Assembly (NCBI GenBank): GCA_000769715.1
Contig: JROS01000008.1
Span: 1-64,000 of the forward strand
Direction: 5' to 3'
From: Desulfobulbus sp. Tol-SR
Lineage (GTDB): Bacteria > Desulfobacterota > Desulfobulbia > Desulfobulbales > Desulfocapsaceae
Length of the DNA: 64,000 nt
In this document: piece by piece, positions 34,555 to 43,342 of the stretch
Layout: every line of letters starts with the position of its first letter
How positions within the stretch are numbered: the stretch's first letter is position 1
The notes under the pieces: generated by a model
Database searches by the model: none
Seen by the model: only the letters and a program-made list of their open reading frames with translations
What the model was told of the DNA's origin: nothing
Program-made: the position numbers and the translations under genes

Positions 34555-34854
34555 ATGATGGAAAAATATTTTATCACTGTCCTGGACGAAGACATGACCT
34601 GGGGGTTCAGCGAAATCTGCACCATCTGCCGGGTCGATCATGAACTGGTCTTCGAGATGGTCAACGAGGGCGTCCTGACCCCGGAGGGTTCGTCGCCGGA
34701 AACGTGGCGTTTCAATGCCGTGGCGATCAAACGGATCCAGGTCACATGCCGGTTGCAGCACGACCTCGGCGTCAACCTGCCGGGCGCCGCCCTGGCCCTC
34801 GATCTCCTCGAAGAACTGGAAGAACTGCGCAGCCGGCTCCGGCAGATCACCTGA
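34555..34854 (+). CDS. cbpM: Chaperone modulator CbpM
   Basis: A 99-residue helical protein that binds the J domain of CbpA and restrains its co-chaperone and DNA-binding activity in the known family. FSEICTICRVDHELVFEMVNEGVLTPEG and FNAVAIKRIQVTCRLQHDLGVNLPGAALALDLLEELEELR are the recognisable MerR-like/CbpM segments. Two adjacent ATGs (34555 and 34558) are possible. It begins 3 nt after the cbpA stop and is clearly co-transcribed. Confidence 0.92.
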   Translation: MMEKYFITVLDEDMTWGFSEICTICRVDHELVFEMVNEGVLTPEGSSPETWRFNAVAIKRIQVTCRLQHDLGVNLPGAALALDLLEELEELRSRLRQIT

Positions 34855-34984
34855 CTTCATGCGGATCGGAACGGCATGAAGATATCGCTGGGACGCACCA
34901 GTTCGGTGAGGCGGCACGATCCGGGAGGGTGTGGAACAATTTTGGAAAGAAGCTGGCAATTCGTATTTATTGGAGAAAAATTAA

Positions 34985-35269
34985 ATGGTTACCTCTATTA
35001 TTCTGTTGAATGTCGAGCGGTCGAAGATCAATGAAGTGGCCCAGCAGCTGGCCGATATGGAAGGCGTCTCCGAGGTGTTTTCGGTGAGCGGGACCTACGA
35101 TCTGGTCGTCATCTGCCGTGTTCCCGCCAACGACGATCTTTCCGATCTCGTCACCAGAAGGCTGCTGACGATCCAGGCGATTTTGAAGACCGAGACCATG
35201 CTGGCCTTCAAGGCCTTCTCCCGTCATGACCTCGAGACCATGTTCACGATCGGGCTGGATGGAAAATAA
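34985..35269 (+). CDS. Stand-alone Lrp/AsnC ligand-binding (RAM) domain protein
   Basis: A 94-residue protein made only of the Lrp/AsnC C-terminal ligand-binding domain: ILLNVERSKINEVAQQLADMEGVSEVFSVSGTYDLVVICRVP, then TRRLLTIQAILKTETMLAFKAFSR. No helix-turn-helix is present. Such proteins form the same small-molecule-binding oligomers as Lrp without DNA binding and may sense amino acids. It follows cbpM by 130 nt. The ligand cannot be predicted. Confidence 0.86.
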   Translation: MVTSIILLNVERSKINEVAQQLADMEGVSEVFSVSGTYDLVVICRVPANDDLSDLVTRRLLTIQAILKTETMLAFKAFSRHDLETMFTIGLDGK

Positions 35270-35277
35270 CGGGGCTT

Positions 35278-36945
35278 TCAGGCCGAGCCCGAGGATGCCT
35301 GTTTCTTCTGAAGCGGTTCCGTGGTTGCCGAAACCGTCGATTGCAGAAAGGGCCGTTCGATATAGGTATAGGTGATGGCGGCAAGGCCATAGGTGGCGAG
35401 ACCGGCGAGGATGAACATCGGCAGTCCGCTCAGACGGATGCCGTAATAGTCCTCGACCTCGGACCTGATGAAGGCGAGCAGGGTCGGATGCAGCAGGTAG
35501 AAGCTGAACCCGACGAGACCGACGGCGCGCAGCGGCAGAAAGCTGATGATCCGGCTCAGGCAGGTGTTGTTGGCGAGGACGAGCAGCAGGATGAGCATCC
35601 CGGCGAAGAATCCGAAGGTCCCGGGATTCCTCAGGGCATCGAAGTGGGTCCACCCCGGCACCAACCGGGCCGACAGGACCACCAGTAGCACCAGCAGGAT
35701 GATCCCGGTCACCGAACAGAACCGCCGGACATGGGTCCGGTCCAGTCTCAGGAACAGGCGATTGGTCCCCAGCCAGTGGTAGAGGTAAGAGAACATCATG
35801 CCGGAGAGGAAGATGCCGATCATCGGCTCCAGTTTCTTGCCGTAGCCGTAGAGCGCGAGGTAGCGGGTGGACATGTACGTGTTCGCCGCGACCAGCAGCA
35901 CCAGCAGGAAGATGACGGTCGGCAGCCGGTTGCCCCGCAACAGCAGGTAGATGGCGGCGACGACCAGCGGCAGGACGAGGTAGAAGAACATCTCCTGCGG
36001 CAGGGTCCAGAGATGGCTGTCACCCTGGAGAAAGAGAATGTGGCGGATGAACTGGTCGGTCTTGCCGCTGAACATCAGAGACGCCGTGAGCACCGCGTAG
36101 TACATCGGCAGAATTCGTTTCAACCTGCGGACCAGGTAGGTGGCCATGAAACCGGGTGACACGGCCCTGGCCGGTTCCTTGATGAACGGTGCTGCCAGCA
36201 GAAAACCGCTGAGGCAGAAGAAGAGCCAGACGCCGAGGGACCCGATCCCCTTCAGCACCCCGGTATGCTCTGCCAGCACCATCAGCGCCGCCACCCCCCG
36301 GACGCCGTCGAGCGCCCCCAGATGCACCCCGATCGATGATGATTTGCCCTGCAGATCGGTGATTGCCGGGAAGGTTGAAAAACTGCTGTGGGCAAGGAGG
36401 AGGATAAGGGTCAGGGCATAGACAATCGGCAGGAAGGTGCCGACCACCGCATTTTCTTCCCGCAGTTCCCCCTTGAGGACGATGAATGGGTCGATGCCCT
36501 CGGTCCGGACCAGCACATGATCGCCTTCCAGGGTATAGGACCGGATGCCGCTGGCCGGGCTGAAACTGTCGAAGATCTGTCGGGAAGTGAAGGTTTTTTT
36601 ACCGCCGAAATGACTTTTCAGCACCAGGCCGTACAGCTTTACCTCCCCTCCTTGCCGTCCCAGATCGAGCCGGATTTTCCTCGCCACCCCGTCGGCCAGG
36701 TCGATCTGTTGTATCTCCCTGACGCCGGGGGTGAAGGCCTCGGAACTCCGGTGGTGCTGTTCCCTGAAGGTTGTCACGCTGCTGGCGTAGTAGAGTTCGA
36801 TCACATCGGCATGATCGAAGCTGGCCTCGACGGTCGCCGAAAAATAGCTGGACAGGGCGATATAGGAGAGGAGCTGCCGGATCAGCAGGAACAAGAGCAG
36901 CGCCGCGGCTATCTTCCACAGAGGATGGGACCGGTTGATCTGCAT
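35278..36945 (-). CDS. Acyltransferase 3 family (OafA/YrhL-like) membrane protein
   Basis: A 555-residue inner-membrane protein. The first about 200 residues form a periplasmic domain behind one N-terminal transmembrane helix. From LGALDGVRGVAALMVLAEHTGVLKG (about residue 207) it has the acyltransferase-3 signature, including the catalytic-type His, and SLGVWLFFCLSGFLLAAPF. About ten transmembrane helices follow. The family acylates sugars of surface polysaccharides or lipids. No glycosyltransferases are near, so the acceptor is unknown. Its stop lies 6 nt from the convergent Lrp/AsnC-like gene. Confidence 0.87.
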   Translation of the reverse strand: MQINRSHPLWKIAAALLLFLLIRQLLSYIALSSYFSATVEASFDHADVIELYYASSVTTFREQHHRSSEAFTPGVREIQQIDLADGVARKIRLDLGRQGGEVKLYGLVLKSHFGGKKTFTSRQIFDSFSPASGIRSYTLEGDHVLVRTEGIDPFIVLKGELREENAVVGTFLPIVYALTLILLLAHSSFSTFPAITDLQGKSSSIGVHLGALDGVRGVAALMVLAEHTGVLKGIGSLGVWLFFCLSGFLLAAPFIKEPARAVSPGFMATYLVRRLKRILPMYYAVLTASLMFSGKTDQFIRHILFLQGDSHLWTLPQEMFFYLVLPLVVAAIYLLLRGNRLPTVIFLLVLLVAANTYMSTRYLALYGYGKKLEPMIGIFLSGMMFSYLYHWLGTNRLFLRLDRTHVRRFCSVTGIILLVLLVVLSARLVPGWTHFDALRNPGTFGFFAGMLILLLVLANNTCLSRIISFLPLRAVGLVGFSFYLLHPTLLAFIRSEVEDYYGIRLSGLPMFILAGLATYGLAAITYTYIERPFLQSTVSATTEPLQKKQASSGSA

Positions 36946-37025
36946 TGGGTCAGGATGGGTGGTCGATCCATGTGAGGTTCATGGCCCCGGCATCGGGCGG
37001 TGGAAAACCATGAACCGGATACCTG

Positions 37026-37685
37026 CTAAAACAGCGTCGAGCCCAGTGATCGCAGCTTTTCGATCTGTTCCTTGGCGGCTCTGGCCAGTTCGTCGACCTG
37101 CTGCTGGGATTGCGGGCTGGTCTTGAACGTCGGTTTCTGCAGCAATGCGTAAATGATATCGACGGCATCATCGACAGTCATCATGCTGATGTTGATCACC
37201 ATGTCGTAAAGGCGGCTGTCCCATGGATCCATGCCGTAGACCTGAATGCCCCACTTGCGGCGTTCCTCGTCGTCTTTCTTCAGGACGTAGAGGGCCTGTT
37301 CGGCGGAGATGTTTTCCCTGTTCATCTCTTCCTTGACGCGGGTATTGATATCGGCGTTGATCCTGATCTTCAGGACGTGAGGGATATTGCGGAGGAAGAA
37401 ATGGCCGGCCAGACCGTGATAGACCAGATTGTCCTTGCGGGCGTGATCGAGGAGGGCGGAACGGTAGTACTTGACATAACGCTCGGAGCCGCCCCAGAAT
37501 CTCTCCAGCACCTTCGGGCAGTCATTGAGGGCGCGAACCAGTTTGATCTCCGGAATATTGAATTCTTCCGAGGCCTCGAGCAGGACATCGCGCGAGATGC
37601 ATTGATACCCCATCTTGGCCGCCAGCCTTTCGGCCACCTCCTTGCCCCTGCTATATGATCCCCTGGTAATCGTGACGATCGACAT
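37026..37685 (-). CDS. Cytidylate kinase-like family protein
   Basis: A 219-residue P-loop-type protein annotated in relatives as cytidylate kinase-like. The N-terminus ITRGSYSRGKEVAERLAAKMGYQCISRD holds a degenerate Walker A: where CMP kinase has GxxGSGK, this has SYSRGK. VLKIRINADINTRVKEEMNRENIS and WDSRLYDMVINISMMTVDDAVDII match the family. The track ORF start at 37931 is too long; ATG 37685 (MSIVTITRG) has AAGGAG upstream. A promoter lies at 37794-37822. Such proteins are common beside two-component and universal-stress genes in Desulfobacterota; true CMP kinase activity is doubtful. Confidence 0.8.
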   Translation of the reverse strand: MSIVTITRGSYSRGKEVAERLAAKMGYQCISRDVLLEASEEFNIPEIKLVRALNDCPKVLERFWGGSERYVKYYRSALLDHARKDNLVYHGLAGHFFLRNIPHVLKIRINADINTRVKEEMNRENISAEQALYVLKKDDEERRKWGIQVYGMDPWDSRLYDMVINISMMTVDDAVDIIYALLQKPTFKTSPQSQQQVDELARAAKEQIEKLRSLGSTLF

Positions 37686-38055
37686 GACCTTCTCCTTGAA
37701 TCGAATTGCGAACATTGAATCGTCCGGCCGTCGTCGTGCGGGTGTGGTTCTGGCAACGGGCGGGCACGAACACTGTGAAAATTTCCGGCCATAGTCATAA
37801 AGGGCAAATTGCAGCCTGTCAATAAAAAGGAAGATGGAGAAAACCACTTCCTCCCGCTTTCGATTTCCAGTCGTCGTCACGGCGGGCCTGGGTTCGGAAT
37901 TTCGGTCCGCCGGGGAAACGGAACGGTGCATCCCGGGCGGAATATGGTATTTTTCAAGCAGGTGGGTTGAGATTGGATCCAGGCAAAAACGGTATGGGTG
38001 GGGGCGGCTGTGCCGGGCCTCTCGTCAGAGGAATTACAATTGAGGACGTGGAGAT
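37686..38055. other. Divergent intergenic region between cytidylate kinase-like and beta-helix genes
   Basis: About 370 bp. Contains the minus-strand promoter candidate described separately. For the plus-strand gene no confident promoter was seen. No ORF with a ribosome-binding site. Confidence 0.5.
37794..37822 (-). promoter_or_regulatory. Sigma-70-type promoter candidate for the cytidylate kinase-like gene
   Basis: Minus-strand TTGACA (37822-37817) and TATGAC (37799-37794) with a 17-bp spacer. The -35 is perfect, the -10 matches four of six positions. Confidence 0.4.
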
Positions 38056-39465
38056 ATGAAACAACTGTTATCGCTGATCGAAAGGATCGCTACCCGGGTC
38101 AACGTCAATCTGGAGGAGTTCGGCTTTGATGTCGGTCCGTTTATCAACGCCTCCACCAACCTGGGAAAGATGCTGAATTATTACGCCTCCTATGCGGTGA
38201 CGTCGAAACATCCGCTGAAACTCCAGTTCAGCAACTCCAATATCGCCGCCAGCTATTTTCTCGGCCAGTGCATCGTCAACCGCTCCGTCGTCTACAAGAG
38301 CGATGTGCGGGGCGACGAGCTCAAGCGGAAGGGGGAGACGGTCTATGGGGCCAAGGAACTGCCGCTGGTGGAGGACGAGGTCATCACCATCAGGGACAGT
38401 TTCCTGTTCCGCACCCTCATCCACAGCAAGTCCCACAACCTCGAGACACCGGAGGAATTCTTCATCCGCAATACGGTGGCCGGCCATTTTGCCAATATCC
38501 ATGGTGCGACCATGGAGGGGTGCTACATCGGGGTCTTCGCCACGGTCGATCACATGTCGCTGCACTCCTGCATCATCGGCGAGTTTTCCTATGTCCAGGC
38601 GGAGGAGCTGTTCCACCGGGCGATCAAGCCGGGTACTGTATGGATTGCCAATGATGCCTTCTCCTTCCAGTATACCTATCCCGCGGAGGTGCTGAAGCGC
38701 TACGTGGCGATGGATGCGTCATTCCGGCCGGTGGGGCTGCTGATCGACTTCGTCGAAAGCCGCAAGACCGATTTCGAACGCCTGTTCGAGCAGCTCAACA
38801 TGGATACCCTCGACACCCCGCAGAGTTCGACCGTCAACCGCTTCGCCCTGATCAAGGGCAGAACCCGGATCGGCAAAAATGTCCTGATCTGCCAGAGGGC
38901 CTATCTCGAGAATGCCGAGATGGGCGTCGGTTCCAACGCCCAGGAGAACACCTATATCATCAGCTCGACACTGTCCGGCTACGATGTCACCGCCCATGGG
39001 GCCAAGATCATCCACTCGACCCTCGGCGAGAAGGTCTTCGTCGCCTTCAACTCCTTCCTCAACGGCAAGACCGCGGCCCGGATCGAGATCGGCCCGAACT
39101 GCATCATCATGCCGCACACCATCATCGATGCGGTCGAGCCGATCACCATTCCCGCCAACCACCTGGTCTGGGGATTCATCGGTTCGCAGCAGGACCTGCA
39201 GGGCAATTCGATCTCCCTGGACGAACTCGACGACAAGAAGGAGCTGACCATGGGCAATATGACGTTTCATGGCGACGGCCATGCCTTTGTCGAGGCCTTC
39301 CGCAAGCGGTTCGAGCATATACTCGAGCTGAACGGCGCCTACTACGCCAAAGGAAAGAACCGGGGCCATGCCCAGAGTGACCAGAGTGCGTCCTTCAATA
39401 TGATCCAGCCGTACCGGACCGGTCCAAACCGGGGGATCTATCCGACGATATCCATTGAACCATGA
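38056..39465 (+). CDS. Left-handed beta-helix (hexapeptide-repeat) protein of unknown function
   Basis: A 469-residue protein with an imperfect hexapeptide-repeat pattern in two blocks. One is at about residues 130-195 (FFIRNTVAGHFANIHGATMEGCYIG, ...SLHSCIIGEFSYV). A second, better one is at about 262-365 (ALIKGRTRIGKNVLICQRAYLENAEMG, ...ARIEIGPNCIIMPHTIIDAVEPITIPANHLVWGFIG). Such folds build trimeric acyltransferases and gamma-class carbonic anhydrases. No transferase partner or substrate is apparent. Upstream of the LCIB-like gene on the same strand (313 nt away). ATG 38056 follows GTGGAG. I do not recognise a named family. Confidence 0.65.
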   Translation: MKQLLSLIERIATRVNVNLEEFGFDVGPFINASTNLGKMLNYYASYAVTSKHPLKLQFSNSNIAASYFLGQCIVNRSVVYKSDVRGDELKRKGETVYGAKELPLVEDEVITIRDSFLFRTLIHSKSHNLETPEEFFIRNTVAGHFANIHGATMEGCYIGVFATVDHMSLHSCIIGEFSYVQAEELFHRAIKPGTVWIANDAFSFQYTYPAEVLKRYVAMDASFRPVGLLIDFVESRKTDFERLFEQLNMDTLDTPQSSTVNRFALIKGRTRIGKNVLICQRAYLENAEMGVGSNAQENTYIISSTLSGYDVTAHGAKIIHSTLGEKVFVAFNSFLNGKTAARIEIGPNCIIMPHTIIDAVEPITIPANHLVWGFIGSQQDLQGNSISLDELDDKKELTMGNMTFHGDGHAFVEAFRKRFEHILELNGAYYAKGKNRGHAQSDQSASFNMIQPYRTGPNRGIYPTISIEP

Positions 39466-39778
39466 TATCCTGCTGCATTCCGATCCGACCGTACGGTTGA
39501 GTGGAGCGGTACCGGCCGGCGTCAAGGCATTGCGCCGGATGCCACGATGATGGTATGGTGCCGCGTTGGGTATACGGCATGATGGTGCAGGGGGATCCTG
39601 TGCAACCGCTAAAATTACGAGTGAGGTTCCCGGGGATAAAGACAACCGCTCCTTGATGGAGATATCAATGATTGGCCATCGCCGGTTCCGGCATATTTCT
39701 CAGGAGATGCCCGGAGCGGCCGTTCAAGAGATCACAACGACACATGTGCAATGACCAACCACGTATGAGAGAGTACGC
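39466..39778. other. Intergenic region before the LCIB-like gene
   Basis: 313 bp between two co-directional genes. No convincing promoter, hairpin terminator or small ORF was recognised. Confidence 0.5.
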
Positions 39779-40960
39779 ATGAATGCATCGAGAGAGCCGG
39801 AAATTGTCCGTGATATCGGAGAATTCAAGATCCAGGGACTGGCGATCCCGTACCCCGAATTTGTTCCCAGGCTGTATAATCTCTGTCTGTCCCTCGGGTT
39901 CAGGAGAGGGTATATCATGCCCTCCCGGGCCTTCTGTTCCGACGAAAATCAGGGCTTTCCCATCATCCTGCTGACCAAGCACTTCGGCACCTTCCCCTTC
40001 AACCACGGACGCGTCGGCGGCATCATCGCCACCGATCGCCATGGACCGCATGCCCACCATGGCGAGGATTCGGTGATCGTCCAGGCCAGCCATGTCGGCT
40101 ACGACCCGAAAACCGGGATCTACGGCACCTGCGAGCGGCCGAAGACGGAGGGCAACTGCTCCACCCCCTCGTGCGGCAAGATCACCCACGCCATCGCCCC
40201 GTATCTCGAGCAGTACCAGTTTGCCCAGAAACGGATCTTTCTCAGCCGGGACACCGATGGCCGGTGCCTGATCACCGCCAAGGACTCGTTCATCGACTTC
40301 GCCTCGAAACCGGTGACGGACGGGCTGGTGCTGCGGCTGCGGGACATCGCCAGGATCAACGGCGACGGCCGGATCGTCCCGGTCGCCACCCACAGCACCT
40401 CCCATTCCTACGAGGTCTCCGACAGCTTCCGGGAACGTCTGGAGAAAGACGGCTATGTTTGGAAGGGCGGGACCGGGGAGACGATGGGGGATCTGTTGTC
40501 CGCCGATCTTTTCTATTTCCGCGAAGACCTCCACGAGACGGACGAATCGATCCTGCTCGAGCGCAACCTGATCGAGTTCATGCCGCTGATCGTCACCCAC
40601 AAGAGCCCGGCGATGAAGGCGGCCAAGATCAACATCCAGATGGAATTCGCCCGCACGGTCGAGTCGATCCGCCGCGGCACCGAGTACAACGGCAAGAATC
40701 TGCTCTATATCGCCGGGCTGAATGTCGATATTTCGACGTATGAAACCTTTCCTTCCACGACCTATTTCGTTCCCTGGGCCGCCCACATCCAGTTGAAGGA
40801 CGCCTGTCCGATCTCCGGCGGGATGCACCCCCTGGAACAGGACGAGCTGTTTGCCAAACTGATGGAACAGGAAATGGTCAATCCCGATCAGACCGACCTC
40901 AAGGAACAGATCATCCGCATGATCTTTTCGCCGCGATTCGATATCCGGACCCCCCGCTGA
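39779..40960 (+). CDS. Probable LCIB-like (beta-carbonic-anhydrase-fold) protein
   Basis: A 393-residue protein. Its central region resembles the LCIB family (limiting-CO2-inducible B, a beta-carbonic-anhydrase fold known from algae and some bacteria). In order it has FCSDENQ (Cys-x-Asp, about residue 59), a KHFGTFPF...GGI glycine-rich stretch, HAHHGEDSVIVQASHVGYDPKTGIYG and STPSCGK. The Cys/His/Cys set would bind zinc, with the Asp as its partner. The Arg expected two residues after the Asp is Asn here, which may matter for activity. An extra C-terminal region of about 180 residues is not typical. Assignment rests on remembered motifs. It is upstream of the Ehr cluster on the same strand but separated by 381 bp. 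Confidence 0.5.
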   Translation: MNASREPEIVRDIGEFKIQGLAIPYPEFVPRLYNLCLSLGFRRGYIMPSRAFCSDENQGFPIILLTKHFGTFPFNHGRVGGIIATDRHGPHAHHGEDSVIVQASHVGYDPKTGIYGTCERPKTEGNCSTPSCGKITHAIAPYLEQYQFAQKRIFLSRDTDGRCLITAKDSFIDFASKPVTDGLVLRLRDIARINGDGRIVPVATHSTSHSYEVSDSFRERLEKDGYVWKGGTGETMGDLLSADLFYFREDLHETDESILLERNLIEFMPLIVTHKSPAMKAAKINIQMEFARTVESIRRGTEYNGKNLLYIAGLNVDISTYETFPSTTYFVPWAAHIQLKDACPISGGMHPLEQDELFAKLMEQEMVNPDQTDLKEQIIRMIFSPRFDIRTPR

Positions 40961-41096
40961 ACCCCTCCACCCGTGGCCGCCGGATCCTTGCGATCGGGTG
41001 GCTGCAGGTGGTCATCGGCCGCATTAATCCATGCAAATTTATCGAATCATTGTATAATCACACGTCCGTGTTTTTTCTGACAGCGGGAGTTTTTGC

Positions 41097-41126
41097 TTGA
41101 CGCGGTAATGGTTGGATAAGTATACA
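41097..41126 (+). promoter_or_regulatory. Sigma-70-type promoter candidate upstream of the Ehr cluster
   Basis: TTGACG and TATACA with an 18-bp spacer, about 215 nt upstream of the first gene. It would give a long leader, so it may be secondary to the downstream sigma-54-like element. Confidence 0.3.
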
Positions 41127-41283
41127 GTCATGATTTTGCAGCGCCAACCATGGGCCGGAATCTGATCTTGAGCGTATTCTCCCCCCATAGCTGACGATGA
41201 CGAAGAGGGAATCCCTCTTGCGCCAAAACAGAACGGCTCAAAAGTCGAGTGCAGGGTGTTGACCTACACAGCTTTTGAGGTGA

Positions 41284-41298
41284 TGGCTCCAGTCATGC
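41284..41298 (+). promoter_or_regulatory. Sigma-54-like -24/-12 element upstream of the Ehr cluster
   Basis: TGGCTCCAGTCATGC keeps the invariant GG and GC with the correct 10-nt spacing of TGGCACGN4TTGC. Two positions of the -24 block (A to T, G to C) and one of the -12 block deviate. It ends 43 nt before ATG 41342, a natural distance. Confidence 0.4.
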
Positions 41299-41341
41299 AG
41301 TGGAGGGAGGTATCGAGAGACTCTTCATTTCAAGGGGATCG

Positions 41342-43297
41342 ATGGATACTCTTTTTTCTGCACTGGCGGTAATCCTGGCGGGGGGAATCCTGCCGCTGCT
41401 GCTGTATCGGCGGTTCAACCTGATGAAGGCGTCAGCCGTCATCGCCATCGCCACCGGTTCCCTTCTCGGATTGATCGCCATCCTGCCGGTGATGCAGGAT
41501 ACCGGCCCGCCGCCATCGACCTGGTCCTGGCAGCAATTCCTCACCCTGTCGTGTTCGATCGACTCGCTTTCCGCGTTCTTCCTCGTCCCCATCTTTATCA
41601 TCTGCCCGCTGGCCGCGCTCTATGGTTTCCATTACATGGACAAATCCGAGGAGTCGTGGCGCGTCGCCGTCAATTACCTCTGCCTGTCGCTGCTGATCGT
41701 GTCGATGGTGCTGGTGGTCTGCGCCGGTTCGCTCATCACCTTCGCCCTGGCCTGGGAGCTGATGTCGCTGTCCTCGTACTTCCTCGTCGTTCACGAATTC
41801 CAGAAAAAGGCAACGAGGAGCGCCGGCTATCTCTATTTCGTCTTTGCCCAGGCCGGCGCCATGTGTATCTTCGCCGCCTTCGGTCTGATTTACAGCGTCA
41901 CCGGCAGCTTTTCCTTCGATCAGCTCGACCAGCTGCCCTCCCGGATCAAGATGGCGGTCTTCCTCCTGGCGCTTCTCGGCTTTGGCTCGAAGGCGGGCAT
42001 CTTTCCCCTCCATATCTGGCTGCCGCACGCCCACCCGGCCGCCCCCAGCCATATCTCGGCGATCATGTCCGGGGTGATGATCAAGATGGGGATCTACGGC
42101 ATCCTCCGGATCTATGCGCTGCTTGGCGACACCTCGCTGCTGCCCGGCCGGGTCATCCTTGCGGTCGGCATTGTCTCCGGGGTCCTGGGGGTCGTCTACG
42201 CCCTCGGCAAGCATGATATCAAACGGCTGCTGGCCTACCACAGCGTCGAGAACATCGGCATCATCCTGATCGGCGCCGGTCTGGGGATGATCGGGGTGTC
42301 GACCGGCAACAGGGCGATGGCGATCTTCGGATTTGCCGGCAGCCTGCTCCATGTCCTCAACCACTCTATCTTCAAATCGCTGCTGTTCATGGGGGCCGGG
42401 GCCGTGCTCCAGAAGACCGGGACCAGGCATGTCGACGACCTGGGCGGTCTGATCAAGCGGATGCCGACCACCGGCAGGACCTTTCTGGTCGGCTCCATCT
42501 CGATCTCCGGCCTGCCGCCGTTCAACGGCTTCATCAGTGAATTTCTGATCTACTTTGCCGCCTTCCAGGGACTGACGCTGCCCGGCGTCTCCTTTCTCTT
42601 CGCCAGCCTGGCGATCATCTCCCTGGCGGTGATCGGCGGCCTGGCCGCCACCTGTTTCACCAAGGTGGTCGGCATCGTCTTCCTAGGTGAACCGAGAACC
42701 GCAGGGGCGGCCCTGGCCTCCGAGGTGCAGGCGTCGATGACCCTGCCGATGCTCCTGCTCGCCCTGTTCTGTCTCGTCATCGGCATCTTCCCGGCGCCGT
42801 TCGTGCAGTTGGCTGTGTTCGGCCTTCGCGATATGACGGTGATCGGGGCGATCGACCCGGCGACCGGGCAGGCACTGGTCGCCGATCTGGCCTTTGCCGC
42901 CCGGCTCTTTCTCGGCATCCTTCTCGGCGTCATGCTGCTGCGCCGGGTTCTGTACGCCAGAAAGGAGATCACCAGCGGGCCGACCTGGGGCTGCGGCTTC
43001 ACCCAGCCGAATGTCCGGATGCAGTACACCGGCACCTCCTACGCCATGAGTGTCGTTGAGTTTTTTCAACCTTTCGTCAGGATACGGACGGCATACTCGG
43101 GGATCCGCAGGATATTCCCCGGACAGACGACCTATGAAACGCGGGTTGACGATATCGCCGAAATCGCCATGTACCAGTATCTTCTCCAGCCCCTGGTCAA
43201 GCTTCTGGACAGGTTGCGCTGGATTCAGCATGGTCACATCCAGCTCTATATCGCGTACATTGTCTTGACCATCGTGGTGCTGCTGCTTGTCTTCTGA
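41342..43297 (+). CDS. Hydrogenase-4 HyfB-like / NuoL-type antiporter-like subunit of an Ehr complex
   Basis: A 651-residue polytopic membrane protein of the complex I NuoL/M/N (Mrp antiporter-like) family, HyfB type. TM-embedded signature segments include FALAWELMSLSSYFLVVHEF (with the conserved glutamate), GSKAGIFPLHIWLPHAHPAAPSHISAIMSGVMIKMGIYG, and YHSVENIGIILIG. More than a dozen transmembrane helices are expected. ATG 41342 (MDTLFSALAV) follows AAGGGG; the track start at 41300 precedes it in frame. First gene of a six-gene cluster. Likely translocates H+ or Na+ in coupling to redox chemistry by the soluble arm. Confidence 0.88.
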   Translation: MDTLFSALAVILAGGILPLLLYRRFNLMKASAVIAIATGSLLGLIAILPVMQDTGPPPSTWSWQQFLTLSCSIDSLSAFFLVPIFIICPLAALYGFHYMDKSEESWRVAVNYLCLSLLIVSMVLVVCAGSLITFALAWELMSLSSYFLVVHEFQKKATRSAGYLYFVFAQAGAMCIFAAFGLIYSVTGSFSFDQLDQLPSRIKMAVFLLALLGFGSKAGIFPLHIWLPHAHPAAPSHISAIMSGVMIKMGIYGILRIYALLGDTSLLPGRVILAVGIVSGVLGVVYALGKHDIKRLLAYHSVENIGIILIGAGLGMIGVSTGNRAMAIFGFAGSLLHVLNHSIFKSLLFMGAGAVLQKTGTRHVDDLGGLIKRMPTTGRTFLVGSISISGLPPFNGFISEFLIYFAAFQGLTLPGVSFLFASLAIISLAVIGGLAATCFTKVVGIVFLGEPRTAGAALASEVQASMTLPMLLLALFCLVIGIFPAPFVQLAVFGLRDMTVIGAIDPATGQALVADLAFAARLFLGILLGVMLLRRVLYARKEITSGPTWGCGFTQPNVRMQYTGTSYAMSVVEFFQPFVRIRTAYSGIRRIFPGQTTYETRVDDIAEIAMYQYLLQPLVKLLDRLRWIQHGHIQLYIAYIVLTIVVLLLVF

Positions 43298-43342
43298 TAC
43301 GAGACGTGCCGGACTGGCCCCCCATCGCAGGCTGAGGTAGGA

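Larger units (their letters stand above)
40961..41341. other. Regulatory region upstream of the Ehr cluster
   Basis: 381 bp. Holds a sigma-70-like pair (TTGACG 41097-41102, TATACA 41121-41126, spacer 18) and, closer to the gene, a sigma-54-like -24/-12 element listed separately. No ORF or RNA gene recognised. Confidence 0.5.
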
